From NCBI GenBank assembly GCA_031287565.1, contig JAITSS010000049.1, positions 1-58,629 of the forward strand: DNA of 58,629 nucleotides. The letters are read 5' to 3'. Both the position numbers and the translations under genes were made by a program. Shown one piece after another: positions 1-7,753 of this stretch. The notes beneath the pieces were generated by a model. The model worked only from the letters and a program-made list of their open reading frames with translations, had not been told where the DNA came from and ran no database searches. Source of the stretch: Desulfobulbaceae bacterium. GTDB taxonomy: Bacteria; Desulfobacterota; Desulfobulbia; Desulfobulbales; Desulfocapsaceae. How positions within the stretch are numbered: the first letter of the stretch is position 1; each line of letters begins with the position of its first letter.

Positions 1-123
1 TGGATACACCACTACAACACCGAACGGACCCATCAAGGGAAAATGTGTTGCGGCAGAACGCCCATGCAAACTCTCCTTGATGGAAAACAGATCTGGAACC
101 AAAAGGTCGGACAGCTTAACTAA
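1..123 (+). pseudogene. IS481-family transposase, C-terminal 40 codons only
   Basis: The reading frame is open from the first base of the window and stops with TAA at 121-123. The peptide begins WIHHYNTERTHQGKMCCGRT and ends in WNQKVGQLN. The pattern of HYNTERTHQG followed by GRTP is typical of the C-terminal end of the DDE (rve) core of IS481/IS3-like transposases. Only the tail is visible because the window starts inside the gene, so it cannot be said whether the complete element is intact. The element appears to end about 60 bases further on. Confidence 0.8.
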
Positions 124-182
124 TCGGACAGGCCAAACCAGCAAAACGAAGATGACTGTCAGATCAAGTTTGAACTACTACA
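124..182 (+). mobile_element. Right end of the IS481-like element
   Basis: After the transposase stop there is a short non-coding tail. It contains TGTCAGATCAAGTTTGAACT at 157-176, a sequence resembling the terminal repeat region of IS481 elements as remembered. The exact last base and any target duplication cannot be set because the left end lies outside the window. The next gene starts 30 bases further on, so the insertion sits directly upstream of it and may have displaced its native promoter. Confidence 0.55.
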
Positions 183-212
183 TTTCAGCAATAACCAGGT
201 CTTGTCCGGCCC

Positions 213-1841
213 ATGGAAAAAACCATCCTGAATCTATGCCGATGCGCGGAACTCAACACGCTTTTGGCCGCGTCGTCTGGCGAATACATTCTTATCAATG
301 GCGTCTGCCGCGATGGCGCGATAACGCCGCATGCTTTCGACAATCTTTTTCTCGTGACCTGCGACGACCACGATAGTCTGGCGGCGATTCGCGCCGAGAT
401 CAGGCTGTCATCCTCGGTGCCGCTGCTTTTCTTCCACCACGAAAACGCCGCGCCGCCGCCCGTCCATGCCTCGCGCTTCATCGACGCCCTGGCCTGGCCC
501 TGTTCGAAGGCAATGCTGCACCACAAACTTGATTTTCTCAGGCACCTGTCGCGTTTTTGTCGGCAGCGGGAAATTTTCATCAAAACCAACGACGCCCTGA
601 TTGATTCGTTAAGCCGCCGCGACGGCCTGACCGGTCTCTACAACCGGCGCCATCTCTTGCGCCAACTTGAGGACGAATTGCAAAAAGCCAGGGCGCGGGC
701 GGGCAACCTGTCGCTCATCATTCTCGATCCTGACAATTTTCGGCACATCAACCAAAGCCACGGCTACACCTTCGGCGACAATCTTTTAGGCGAACTGTCG
801 GCGCGGGTCAGCGGCGCGGCACGGGATGAAGGCGGCATTTGCTGCCGCTACTGCGGCGCAAGTTTCGCGGTGATTTTGCTGGGGGCGAATTCCGACGAGG
901 CGGCCCGCTGCGCCGAACGCATCCGCATGGCCTGCTGCGGCAAAAGCTTTCGCCGCCACCGCCAGACCATCCACATCGGGCTATCAATGGGCATCGCCTC
1001 GCTAGGCGAAAACCAGCCAGAAAATTCTGACCAGTTCATTACCATGACGGAAACGGCGCTTTACCAGGCCAAAAGCGACGGGCGCAACCGCATCCGCGTT
1101 TTTTCAAAAGACATGGGGCAACGCGATATTTCCTCCGGGCGCGGCGTTTCGACCTTGAAATCCACCATCAACGCCCTTCTGCAAAACACCCGCGCCACGA
1201 CCATTTCCTCCTTGATGTCACTGACCAACGATATGGGTGGTGACGAACAAAGACGGCACAGCGCCCTGGTCGGCCGCTACCTGGGTTTACTGGTGAAAGA
1301 TATGGCGCTGCCGACCACTCTTCTGAAAGTATTTGAAAATACGACGAATCTTCTGACCTGCGTGCGGGTTTTGCTGCGCCAGGATATTTTGGCGCGCTCC
1401 GGGGAATTCACCGATGACGAACGTCGGCTGATGCGCGAGTTGCCCTATAAAACGGCGGAACTGACCGAAAATTTCGATTTCTTTCTGATGGAAAGAACCC
1501 TGCTTCTCACTCAAGGAGAATGCTATGACGGCTCCGGCGCGCCGCACGGCCTGAAAGGCGACGAGATTCCCTTCACCGCCCGCTTGTTCAAGCTGGTGGA
1601 CGCCTTCGCGGCCATGACCGCCGACCGACCGCATCGCGACCGGCTTTTAGCGCGGGTGGTGGTGAATGAATTGGTTGAACAAGCCGGACTTCAGTTCGAC
1701 CCGACCCTGGTGCTACGGCTGTTCGCGGCCATCAAGCGGCACAACTTGCTGCGCATCGAGGCCGAAATATTGGCTGAAGCCAGGCGACAGCTGCTGGAAC
1801 GCTTCCCCGACATTGAGACAGAAACAACGCGCCAGGATTGA
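213..1841 (+). CDS. Degenerate GGDEF plus HD-GYP-like signalling protein
   Basis: A 542-residue soluble protein. Residues about 1-120 resemble a receiver-like fold without a clear phosphorylation site. Residues about 135-295 are a GGDEF domain, seen in RDGLTGLYNRRHL, but the catalytic signature is CGASF instead of GGDEF and there is no RxxD inhibitory site. Residues about 330-510 align by eye with an HD-GYP domain (YDGSGAPHGLKGDEIPFTAR). The metal-binding HD and HHE residues are missing: the usual HHE before DGSGYP is replaced by TQGE. Both catalytic activities are therefore probably lost, leaving a possible c-di-GMP sensor or scaffold. The flagellar operon downstream and PilZ and PleD-like genes elsewhere in the window fit such a role. 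No good ribosome site precedes the ATG at 213, and an IS end lies just upstream. Confidence 0.75.
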   Translation: MEKTILNLCRCAELNTLLAASSGEYILINGVCRDGAITPHAFDNLFLVTCDDHDSLAAIRAEIRLSSSVPLLFFHHENAAPPPVHASRFIDALAWPCSKAMLHHKLDFLRHLSRFCRQREIFIKTNDALIDSLSRRDGLTGLYNRRHLLRQLEDELQKARARAGNLSLIILDPDNFRHINQSHGYTFGDNLLGELSARVSGAARDEGGICCRYCGASFAVILLGANSDEAARCAERIRMACCGKSFRRHRQTIHIGLSMGIASLGENQPENSDQFITMTETALYQAKSDGRNRIRVFSKDMGQRDISSGRGVSTLKSTINALLQNTRATTISSLMSLTNDMGGDEQRRHSALVGRYLGLLVKDMALPTTLLKVFENTTNLLTCVRVLLRQDILARSGEFTDDERRLMRELPYKTAELTENFDFFLMERTLLLTQGECYDGSGAPHGLKGDEIPFTARLFKLVDAFAAMTADRPHRDRLLARVVVNELVEQAGLQFDPTLVLRLFAAIKRHNLLRIEAEILAEARRQLLERFPDIETETTRQD

Positions 1842-2005
1842 TTGTAGGGGCGAACTGTGTTCGCCCATCTGGATTGCCGCTGGCGCGGCAATGACGGGGG
1901 AAAGCGCGGGAATGCCTCATAACGTCATGCCCACGCAGGCGGGCATCCAGGCAAAATATTGCAAATGCGATGGCATGGATTCCCGCTTGCGCGGGAATGA
2001 CAGCA
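1842..2005. repeat. Cluster of REP-like palindromic elements
   Basis: This non-coding stretch has three palindromic units: GGGGCGAACTGTGTTCGCCC at 1847-1866, ATTGCCGCTGGCGCGGCAAT at 1872-1891, and a pair of facing elements between 1926 and 2000. That pair reads GTCATGCCCACGCAGGCGGG on one side and TTCCCGCTTGCGCGGGAATG on the other. Such hairpins are common dispersed intergenic repeats in Proteobacteria. They sit directly against the CRISPR array, so no clear AT-rich leader is visible on this side. Confidence 0.65.
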
Positions 2006-2009
2006 AAAG

Positions 2010-2379
2010 GTCACAATCGGAACCGGTTCCGTTCCCATCTCTGGGGCTGTTTTTTTGCGGCAGTGCTGGTGGCGAGTCACAATCGGAACCGGTTCCGTTC
2101 CCATCTCTGGGCTTGTACACTGACCACATGTCACAGGATAAAGTCACAATCGGAACCGGTTCCGTTCCCATCTCTGGGAATCAAATGAAACTGCGTGGGG
2201 CGCTGAAGGTCACAATCGGAACCGGTTCCGTTCCCATCTCTGGGCAGTGGAGCTGAAGTTGGAAAAACCAACATTGTCACAATCGGAACCGGTTCCGTTC
2301 CCATCTCTGGGGTAACATTAGAAGACTGGAAAAAACTATTTTTGTCACAATCGGAACCGGTTCCGTTCCCATCTCTGGG
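2010..2379. CRISPR. CRISPR array, six identical 36-bp repeats and five spacers
   Basis: Repeats lie at 2010-2045, 2076-2111, 2143-2178, 2209-2244, 2276-2311 and 2344-2379 and are identical to the base. Each starts GTCACAATCGG, has the perfect palindrome CGGAACCGGTTCCG in the middle and ends CCCATCTCTGGG. The spacers are 30, 31, 30, 31 and 32 bases long and all different. A 36-base repeat with spacers near 30 bases is usual for types II, V and VI-B, but no cas gene, leader or tracrRNA anti-repeat is visible within the window. Type and transcription direction are therefore open. Neither end repeat is degenerate, so the trailer end cannot be identified. The array lies between REP-like elements and the flagellar operon promoter. 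Confidence 0.9.
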
Positions 2380-2897
2380 ACTGGGCCGCATCATAGCCAA
2401 CAACGGCGCGGCTTGGCAACTGCCACTTTGTAGTATGTCGCGTCGCCTATCGCACAGAACGCGCAGTTTCCAAGACATCCTACAATGTGGTACTAATTCC
2501 AGGTCTGGCATAATTTTTGCTTACCATCATATTTCCACGGTATTTCAATACGATATTTGGTTTCTATTTTTTCGCTTTTCCTGGCAATTATTCACCGCAA
2601 AATCAACAGGCCCGCCGACAAAACCTGGCGCGTCATTTCGGTATGCAATCGTTGCCTGTTTGTAATACCAGGATGCTTCGGCGCATATCGGCGTTTTCGG
2701 ACAAGGCCAGGCTGGTTGGAAGGCTCGTTTTCTTCATCCGCAAAAAAAAATCGTCCGTCACGCGGCGAAACCGCGCGGGCTGGACTTTATCTTGCATCTG
2801 AAAAAAACGCGGAACCACGCGAAACGACCGGCGTCGTCGACAAATCAAACAACAGCGATGCGCGGCGCGCAAGCAAAGCCTCAGAGGAATCCGAGCC
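2380..2897. other. Intergenic leader of the flagellar operon
   Basis: The 518 bases between the CRISPR array and fliL contain no convincing gene. Small open frames run through it but have no ribosome site and no recognisable product, and one overlaps the fliL start out of frame. The only clear signal is a sigma-54-type promoter at 2506-2521, which would give a transcript with a leader of roughly 365 bases. No strong terminator or riboswitch was recognised. Confidence 0.5.
2506..2521 (+). promoter_or_regulatory. Sigma-54-type promoter upstream of fliL
   Basis: The sequence TGGCATAATTTTTGCT matches the -24/-12 consensus TGGCAYR-N4-TTGCW, and the GG and GC pairs are at exactly the expected spacing. 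It points toward fliL. Flagellar class II/III operons are often sigma-54 dependent in polar-flagellated bacteria, so an NtrC-type activator such as FleQ/FlrC encoded elsewhere is expected. No enhancer site was identified. Confidence 0.6.
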
Positions 2898-3410
2898 ATG
2901 GCCGAGAAAAAAGACAAAAAAGATGAAGGCGCGGGCGAAGAGAAGAAGAAAAAACCGATGCTTCTGATCATCGCCATCGCTGTCGTGGCGCTCATTCTCT
3001 TGGGCGCGGGCGGCTATCTGTTCCTGGCGAAAAAAGAACCGCCGCCGGAAGAGAAAAAAGACCCGGCCCAGAATGTGCCAGTGCCCGATCTCTCGCAAAA
3101 GCCGGACATCGGCCCGATGGTTGAAGTCAAGGAATTCATTGTCAATATCATCAGCCAGGACGGCAACCACTACGTCAAAGCCTCGCTCTCCATTGAGTTG
3201 TCGAGCGACGCGGCCCAGGCGGAAGTAAACCAACGGATGCCGCAGATTCGCGACGCCATTCTGATGCTGGTCGGCAACAAGACCTATGAGGAATTGCAGG
3301 ATTTACAGGGCAAACGCCAGCTCAAAGCGGAAATAATCAGCAAAATCAATACCTTCTTACGTACAGGCCGCGTGAATAATATTTACTTCACCGACTTCGT
3401 GGTGCAGTGA
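2898..3410 (+). CDS. fliL: Flagellar basal body-associated protein FliL
   Basis: A 170-residue single-pass inner-membrane protein that associates with the stator and basal body and supports motor torque. Residues 1-20 are a very lysine- and acid-rich cytoplasmic tail (MAEKKDKKDEGAGEEKKKKP). Residues 21-44 are one hydrophobic segment, followed by a proline-rich linker and the periplasmic FliL domain from about residue 72. The domain shows VEVKEFIVNI and ends in VNNIYFTDFVVQ, as is typical. A purine-rich AGAGGAA ribosome site precedes the ATG. It is the first gene of fliLMNOPQR and lies 10 bases before fliM. Confidence 0.93.
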   Translation: MAEKKDKKDEGAGEEKKKKPMLLIIAIAVVALILLGAGGYLFLAKKEPPPEEKKDPAQNVPVPDLSQKPDIGPMVEVKEFIVNIISQDGNHYVKASLSIELSSDAAQAEVNQRMPQIRDAILMLVGNKTYEELQDLQGKRQLKAEIISKINTFLRTGRVNNIYFTDFVVQ

Positions 3411-3420
3411 GACCGCCGCC

Positions 3421-4401
3421 GTGGAACCAATTCTAAGTCAGGAAGAAATCCGCGAGCTGTTGGCGGCGATTCAAAGCGGCGCGGTGCCACTCGACAACGA
3501 CGGCGAATCGTCGGGATTCCGTCACTGCCGCCCGCTCAATCTGTTCGACGCGGCCAGGCGTCGGGAAACTGACAGTCGCATCGCCAACTTCGATTTGATT
3601 GTCGATGCCTTCGCCCGCAACTACGCCACAGCTCTGACTAATAATTTGCAACGGACATGCTCCATAAAAAGGACACGCATCGAAGGGATGCCCTTTCAGG
3701 AATATGTCGCGAGAAACCAGAAAAATCCCGGCGGCATCGGCCTGTTCAGCCTGCAACCGCTGCGGCACAGCGGCCTGTTGGCGCTGGACTCGGCCCTGTC
3801 GTTTTCTCTGGTCGAAATCATGCTCGGCGCGGCGGGCCAGCTCGGCGGTCAGAACCTTGACCGCGAACTGACCACCATTGAGTTGGCGATTCTCAAATCG
3901 GTCATCGCGCTGGCCGAAGGCAATCTGAACCGCGCCTTCGCGCCGCTTATCAACCTAAAAAGCACGCTTGAGCGGGTCGAACGCAACATGCGCATGGTGT
4001 CGATTGCCGAAGCCGAAGCCGATGTCATCGTCGCCGGTTTTCAGTTGACCATGGGCGATCTAAGCGGCGACATCGACCTGGTGGCGCCGTTGGCCGCCAT
4101 CGAACCCCTGCGCGGCAAGCTGAAGGAATTGCTGAATGTCAATGTTTTGACGAAAAATTCCTGGCGGCGGAGCGCGGAAGTGGCCCTGGCCCAGGTCGAG
4201 GCGACGATCATCGCCCAATCCGGCGTCATCAGCATGGCGATCAGCGACATCCTAACGCTGAAACCCGGCGACATCATCCCGCTTGATTACGATCCCAACG
4301 CGCCTTTGAAAATTCTCGTCGAGGACAAGGTGAAATTTTACGCCCAGGCGGGCGAAAGCGGCGGCAAGAAGGCCGTCGGCATCACCGCCGTCAATATGTG
4401 A
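3421..4401 (+). CDS. fliM: Flagellar motor switch protein FliM
   Basis: A 326-residue component of the C-ring that binds phosphorylated CheY and sets rotation direction. The N-terminal CheY-binding motif LSQEEIRELLAAI is at residues 5-17. The middle domain follows, and a FliN-like SpoA domain occupies about residues 240-320 (VALAQVEATIIAQSGVISMA... LTLKPGDIIPLDYD). The start codon is GTG at 3421, chosen because the conserved motif begins right after it. Its stop overlaps the region of the fliN start. Length is normal for the family. Confidence 0.93.
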   Translation: MEPILSQEEIRELLAAIQSGAVPLDNDGESSGFRHCRPLNLFDAARRRETDSRIANFDLIVDAFARNYATALTNNLQRTCSIKRTRIEGMPFQEYVARNQKNPGGIGLFSLQPLRHSGLLALDSALSFSLVEIMLGAAGQLGGQNLDRELTTIELAILKSVIALAEGNLNRAFAPLINLKSTLERVERNMRMVSIAEAEADVIVAGFQLTMGDLSGDIDLVAPLAAIEPLRGKLKELLNVNVLTKNSWRRSAEVALAQVEATIIAQSGVISMAISDILTLKPGDIIPLDYDPNAPLKILVEDKVKFYAQAGESGGKKAVGITAVNM

Positions 4402-4412
4402 GGAAAATAACC

Positions 4413-4769
4413 ATGGATGAAACAACGCGGAACGGTCATTTCAGCCGCCCCGATCCGGATGAATTACGAGAACTTCTCGATGATACGACCAACCAGGCCC
4501 CCACCGACGGCCGCAGCCTGGAATTTCTCTACGACGTGCCCTTGCAGGTGTCGGTCGAGATTGGCCGTAGCCGCATCCTGCTGAAAGATTTGCTGAAAAT
4601 GGGCGAAGGCTATGTCATCGAATTGGATAAACCGGCCAGTGAACCGCTTGATCTGTATGTTAATTCGCGGCTGATCGCCCGTGGCGAAGCGGTGATGGTC
4701 GGCGACAAATTCGGCATTCGCCTGACTGACGTCGTTGGCGCTGGCGACCGCATCCAGAAGTTGGGTTGA
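4413..4769 (+). CDS. fliN: Flagellar motor switch protein FliN
   Basis: A 118-residue C-ring protein. A variable N-terminal stretch of about 40 residues is followed by a SpoA domain (FLYDVPLQVSVEIGRSRILLKDLLKMGEGYVIELDKPASEPLDLYVN), which forms the FliM/FliN ring and docks the export ATPase complex. ATG at 4413 is preferred over the in-frame GTG at 4398 because GTGAGG, which contains that GTG, serves as the ribosome site. It lies 3 bases before fliO. Confidence 0.93.
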   Translation: MDETTRNGHFSRPDPDELRELLDDTTNQAPTDGRSLEFLYDVPLQVSVEIGRSRILLKDLLKMGEGYVIELDKPASEPLDLYVNSRLIARGEAVMVGDKFGIRLTDVVGAGDRIQKLG

Positions 4770-4772
4770 CTG

Positions 4773-5222
4773 ATGCGGCGGCCTGGCTTGTGTGGCGCTG
4801 TTCTCGCCTTGATTGCGGCGGCCATGACGATTGCGGCGATATTCGCGCCAGAACGCGCCTTCGCCGCAGCGCAAGACGATTCGTTAACCGTCGCCTATCT
4901 GCGCATGATTGCCGCGCTGGCCTTGGTCATAGGCATCATGTTTATCATGTACGCCCTGCTGAAAAAGCGCTTTTCGCTCACACGCAACCGCGACGACAGC
5001 GCCATTCGCGTGCTCGAAACCCGACTGCTGGCCCCACGCAAATCGCTGTGTCTGGTCGAAGCGCGCGGCGAAGCATTCCTCCTCGCCATCAACCAGGACG
5101 GCATCAGCCTTTTGGCCGCTCTCGGACGACAGCGCGATGCGCCGCGACCAACGATGAGCCAATCCTTTGACAGCATCCTGAACAGCAACCAGGCGGCAAA
5201 CAACAGCGCGAGTCCGCTTTGA
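4773..5222 (+). CDS. fliO: Flagellar biosynthesis protein FliO
   Basis: A 149-residue membrane protein that assists assembly of the FliP ring of the flagellar export gate. It has a cleavable or anchoring hydrophobic segment at residues 8-32, a second segment at about 44-64, then a cytoplasmic domain with ETRLLAPRKSLCLVEARGEAFLLAI, the conserved FliO core. Position between fliN and fliP supports the call for this poorly conserved family. Confidence 0.88.
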   Translation: MRRPGLCGAVLALIAAAMTIAAIFAPERAFAAAQDDSLTVAYLRMIAALALVIGIMFIMYALLKKRFSLTRNRDDSAIRVLETRLLAPRKSLCLVEARGEAFLLAINQDGISLLAALGRQRDAPRPTMSQSFDSILNSNQAANNSASPL

Positions 5223-5230
5223 GGCAAGCC

Positions 5231-5974
5231 ATGAAAGCGCCGACCCTTATCCTTCTGGTCATTTTTCTGACCATGCCGCGCCTGGCCCAGGCCATCGACG
5301 TGCCAACCATCACGCTGGGCGTCGCCAAGGCCGACAGTCCGCAGCAGGTTTCGACGGCGATTCAGTTGCTGCTGCTCCTGACCATTTTATCGATCACCCC
5401 GGCCATCATTCTGATGACCACCTGCTTCACCCGCATCGTCATTGTACTGGGATTTGTTCGTCAGGCTTTGGGCACGCAAAACATGCCGCCAACCCAGATT
5501 ATTCTGGGTCTGTCGCTGTTTTTGTCGTTATTTGTCATGACGCCGACCCTCGAGGCCATCCGTGTCGAGGCGCTGACGCCTTATATGGATCAGAAAATCA
5601 GTCAGGAAGAAGCCCTGACCAGAGCGATACGACCGTTGCGCGCGTTTATGTTCAGCCAGGTGCGGGAAGAGGAACTGACATTGCTCACCGACATCAGCGG
5701 CGCGAAGGAACCAGCAAACCGCGACGAAGTGCCGACGTTGACGCTGATTCCCGCCTTCATGCTGTCGGAATTAAAGCGGGCCTTCCAAATGGGCTTCATG
5801 ATTTACATCCCGTTTCTCGTTATTGATATGATCGTCGCCTCGATTCTTATGTCTATGGGTATGATGATGCTGCCGCCGGTGATTATTTCCATGCCGTTTA
5901 AGCTACTGTTGTTTGTTTTGGTCGATGGCTGGAACCTGATTGTCGGCTCGTTGATAAAAAGTTTCGCGGCCTGA
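5231..5974 (+). CDS. fliP: Flagellar export gate protein FliP
   Basis: A 247-residue inner-membrane protein that forms the pentameric core of the flagellar type III export gate with FliQ and FliR. A signal peptide is visible at residues 1-21 (ending RLAQA), followed by the FliP domain with MTTCFTRIVIVLGFVRQALGTQ and LTLIPAFMLSELKRAFQMGF, both highly conserved. ATG at 5231 is preceded by a GAGG ribosome site that overlaps the fliO stop; a TTG at 5219 is the less likely alternative. A 98-base gap separates it from fliQ. Confidence 0.95.
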   Translation: MKAPTLILLVIFLTMPRLAQAIDVPTITLGVAKADSPQQVSTAIQLLLLLTILSITPAIILMTTCFTRIVIVLGFVRQALGTQNMPPTQIILGLSLFLSLFVMTPTLEAIRVEALTPYMDQKISQEEALTRAIRPLRAFMFSQVREEELTLLTDISGAKEPANRDEVPTLTLIPAFMLSELKRAFQMGFMIYIPFLVIDMIVASILMSMGMMMLPPVIISMPFKLLLFVLVDGWNLIVGSLIKSFAA

Positions 5975-6072
5975 GCCGGGCGCGGGAAAGAGCAAAAAAC
6001 AATCCACGGCCAGTACTATTTTGGGATTACCGATCAAAAGATAGACTCCACATCTTTCAGCCTGAATAGACA

Positions 6073-6336
6073 ATGACACCAGAAATCGCCATTGATGTCT
6101 GTCGCAAAGCGATTGTCGTCATCCTGTCGGTTTCCGCGCCGATGCTCTTGGCCGGCATGGTGATCGGCCTCATGGTCTCGATCTTCCAGGCCGCGACCCA
6201 AATCAACGAGCAGACGCTTTCGTTCATCCCGAAAATCGTCGCCGTCCTCGTGACCATGCTGCTGTTCGGCCCCTGGATCATCCGTATGCTCTCCACCTTT
6301 TCCGTCGCCATTTTCGCCTCGATAGCGACCATGTAA
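6073..6336 (+). CDS. fliQ: Flagellar export gate protein FliQ
   Basis: An 87-residue protein with two transmembrane helices (about residues 16-38 and 50-75). It packs around FliP/FliR in the export gate. The sequence AATQINEQTLSFIPKIVAVL is the conserved FliQ centre. The 98-base gap before it shows no convincing promoter, so it is probably read from the upstream genes. Confidence 0.94.
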   Translation: MTPEIAIDVCRKAIVVILSVSAPMLLAGMVIGLMVSIFQAATQINEQTLSFIPKIVAVLVTMLLFGPWIIRMLSTFSVAIFASIATM

Positions 6337-6339
6337 GCT

Positions 6340-7122
6340 GTGGAACTGCAACAAATTCCCCTCGAACAGATTCTTCTTTTCCTGACAATTCTGGCCAGAG
6401 TCGCCGGATGTATCGCCGCCATCCCGATTTTTTCCACCAGCCAGGCGCCAATCACGGCGCGCGTCGGTCTGATTTTTTTCACCGCCTTATTGCTTTTTCC
6501 GGTTTTAGCGCCGCAAATTCAGGCCACGTCGTTTGCGCCCCTGCCCTTCACGCTGTTCATCATCGCCGAAACTCTGCTCGGTCTCCTCCTCGGCCTGACA
6601 TCACGATTGATTTTTACGGCCGTCGAATTCGGCGGCACAGTGATTGGCTATCAGATGGGCTTCGCCGCCGCCAACGTCTACGACCCAACCGGGCAGCGAC
6701 AGGTGGCGCTTTTGTCGCAATTCCAGAATGTCTTCGCCATCCTGATTTTTCTCGCCGTGGACGGCCACCACTATTTCTTCCGTCTGGCGGTTCACTCCTA
6801 CGAGCTGCTGCCACCGGGCCAACTGCGCCTGGGCGGCGACGCCGTGCCCTATCTGATGCAATTAGCCAGTCACATGTTCACGCTGGGCGTGCAATTCAGC
6901 GCCCCGGTGCTGGCGCTACTCCTACTCTCCGGCCTGATTTTAGGCATTTTGGCCCGCGTTTTTCCGCAGTTGAACGTCTTCATGCTGTCGTTTCCCATCA
7001 ATATCGGGCTGTCGTTCATCGTGATCGCCCTGACCCTTGATATGGTGACGGCGCTTTTACGACGAGAATTCGCGGAATTGCCGGGTCGGTTAGGACAATT
7101 GCTGCAACTGCTGGCGCAATGA
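6340..7122 (+). CDS. fliR: Flagellar export gate protein FliR
   Basis: A 260-residue membrane protein with about six hydrophobic segments, the single-copy subunit that closes the FliPQR gate. Typical features include ILARVAGCIAAIPIFSTSQAP near the start and QMGFAAANVYDP in the middle. The GTG start at 6340 lies 3 bases after the fliQ stop. No flhB follows, although that is a common next gene. Instead the flagellar block ends abruptly at an accessory island. Confidence 0.94.
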   Translation: MELQQIPLEQILLFLTILARVAGCIAAIPIFSTSQAPITARVGLIFFTALLLFPVLAPQIQATSFAPLPFTLFIIAETLLGLLLGLTSRLIFTAVEFGGTVIGYQMGFAAANVYDPTGQRQVALLSQFQNVFAILIFLAVDGHHYFFRLAVHSYELLPPGQLRLGGDAVPYLMQLASHMFTLGVQFSAPVLALLLLSGLILGILARVFPQLNVFMLSFPINIGLSFIVIALTLDMVTALLRREFAELPGRLGQLLQLLAQ

Positions 7123-7124
7123 CC

Positions 7125-7492
7125 GCCGGGCAAACGTCGCTCTTGATATGGCCGGATATGGCCCGGCTCAAGGCGATTGCCTGACCGTTGACAAAAATCA
7201 ATCCGTCATGCAGGCCGATGGTATTGCCCGGCACAGCGAAGATTTCTTTAGCTAACGGATGGATACCTCCTTGGCAGTTTCCTCCTTTCAGATAGCCGCG
7301 CTCTTTGGCGAGGCGGATAAACCCTGCATCTTCCAGACAGAACATGGCGAAGCCGCGCCGAATCGTCGTGAATTTCTCCGGCGCTTTCCCACCCGTCTCC
7401 CGATATATGCCTAACATAATACTATCTGTTACATTCAGGTGAAAACCAAAAAATCATGAAAACGACAGGCAGAGCAAAACGACAAAAAACAT
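7125..7492 (-). pseudogene. Remnant of a TraF-type conjugal signal peptidase
   Basis: Read on the minus strand from ATG at 7492, the frame gives a hydrophobic start MFFVVLLCLSFS, an in-frame TGA at 7454-7456, then FFGFHLNVTDSIMLGIYRET. That stretch corresponds to the catalytic serine region of the S26 TraF family, usually NxTxSxPxGLYR. Further on, ERGYLKGGNCQGGIHPLAKE and FAVPGNTIGLHDGLIFVNGQ match the Lys and PGD regions of the family. The match ends near 7125, where the frame runs into antisense of fliR. The gene therefore looks broken by a nonsense codon and truncated at its 3' end. TraF processes pilin in conjugative transfer systems. Confidence 0.65.
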
Positions 7493-7543
7493 TTATATAC
7501 ACATAGAAAGCTATTTTTCCGTGAATAAATACCGCCAGAAGTA

Positions 7544-7549
7544 TATAAT
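7544..7549 (+). promoter_or_regulatory. Likely -10 box for hicAB
   Basis: A perfect TATAAT hexamer lies 22 bases upstream of the hicA start codon, in an AT-rich stretch. The -35 region is poor (GTGAAT at 7521-7526, spacing 17). This fits an autoregulated toxin-antitoxin promoter, but the operator was not identified. Confidence 0.45.
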
Positions 7550-7570
7550 TGGCGTCAAAAGGAGGTCGCC

Positions 7571-7753
7571 TTGAACAGTAAAGACCTGATAAAAATGGTG
7601 GAAGCCGACGACTGGCGGCTTATCCGGGTGACGGGAAGTCATCATCATTTCAAGCACCCGGTCAAAAAAGAGCTGGTGACAATTCCCCATCCGAAAAGAA
7701 CCTTGCCAACAAGAACCGTCAAAAATATTCTCAAACAGGCTGAATTATTATGA
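7571..7753 (+). CDS. hicA: HicA-type mRNA interferase toxin
   Basis: A 60-residue protein of the HicA/YcfA family, an RNA-binding toxin that cleaves mRNA. The catalytic histidine lies in GSHHHFKHP (residues 22-30), and the C-terminal half VTIPHPKRTLPTRTVKNILKQAEL is typical. The start is TTG at 7571, supported by an excellent AGGAGG ribosome site six bases before it and by the usual MNSKDLIK opening. Its last four bases overlap hicB as ATGA, so the two are translationally coupled. It sits in a patch of decayed mobile DNA. Confidence 0.9.
   Translation: MNSKDLIKMVEADDWRLIRVTGSHHHFKHPVKKELVTIPHPKRTLPTRTVKNILKQAELL

Noticed and set aside
1917..2511. Open frames giving a repeated peptide such as RDGNGTGSDCD on the minus strand
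   Set aside because: The peptide repeat is the translation of the CRISPR repeats. The spacers between are unrelated, there is no ribosome site, and several frames are open at once.
2010..2560. A tracrRNA anti-repeat near the CRISPR array
   Set aside because: I looked for a partial complement of the repeat on both sides and found none. This leaves the CRISPR type undecided.
2557..2967. A 136-codon plus-strand open frame before fliL
   Set aside because: It has no ribosome site and no family features, and it overlaps the certain fliL start in another frame.
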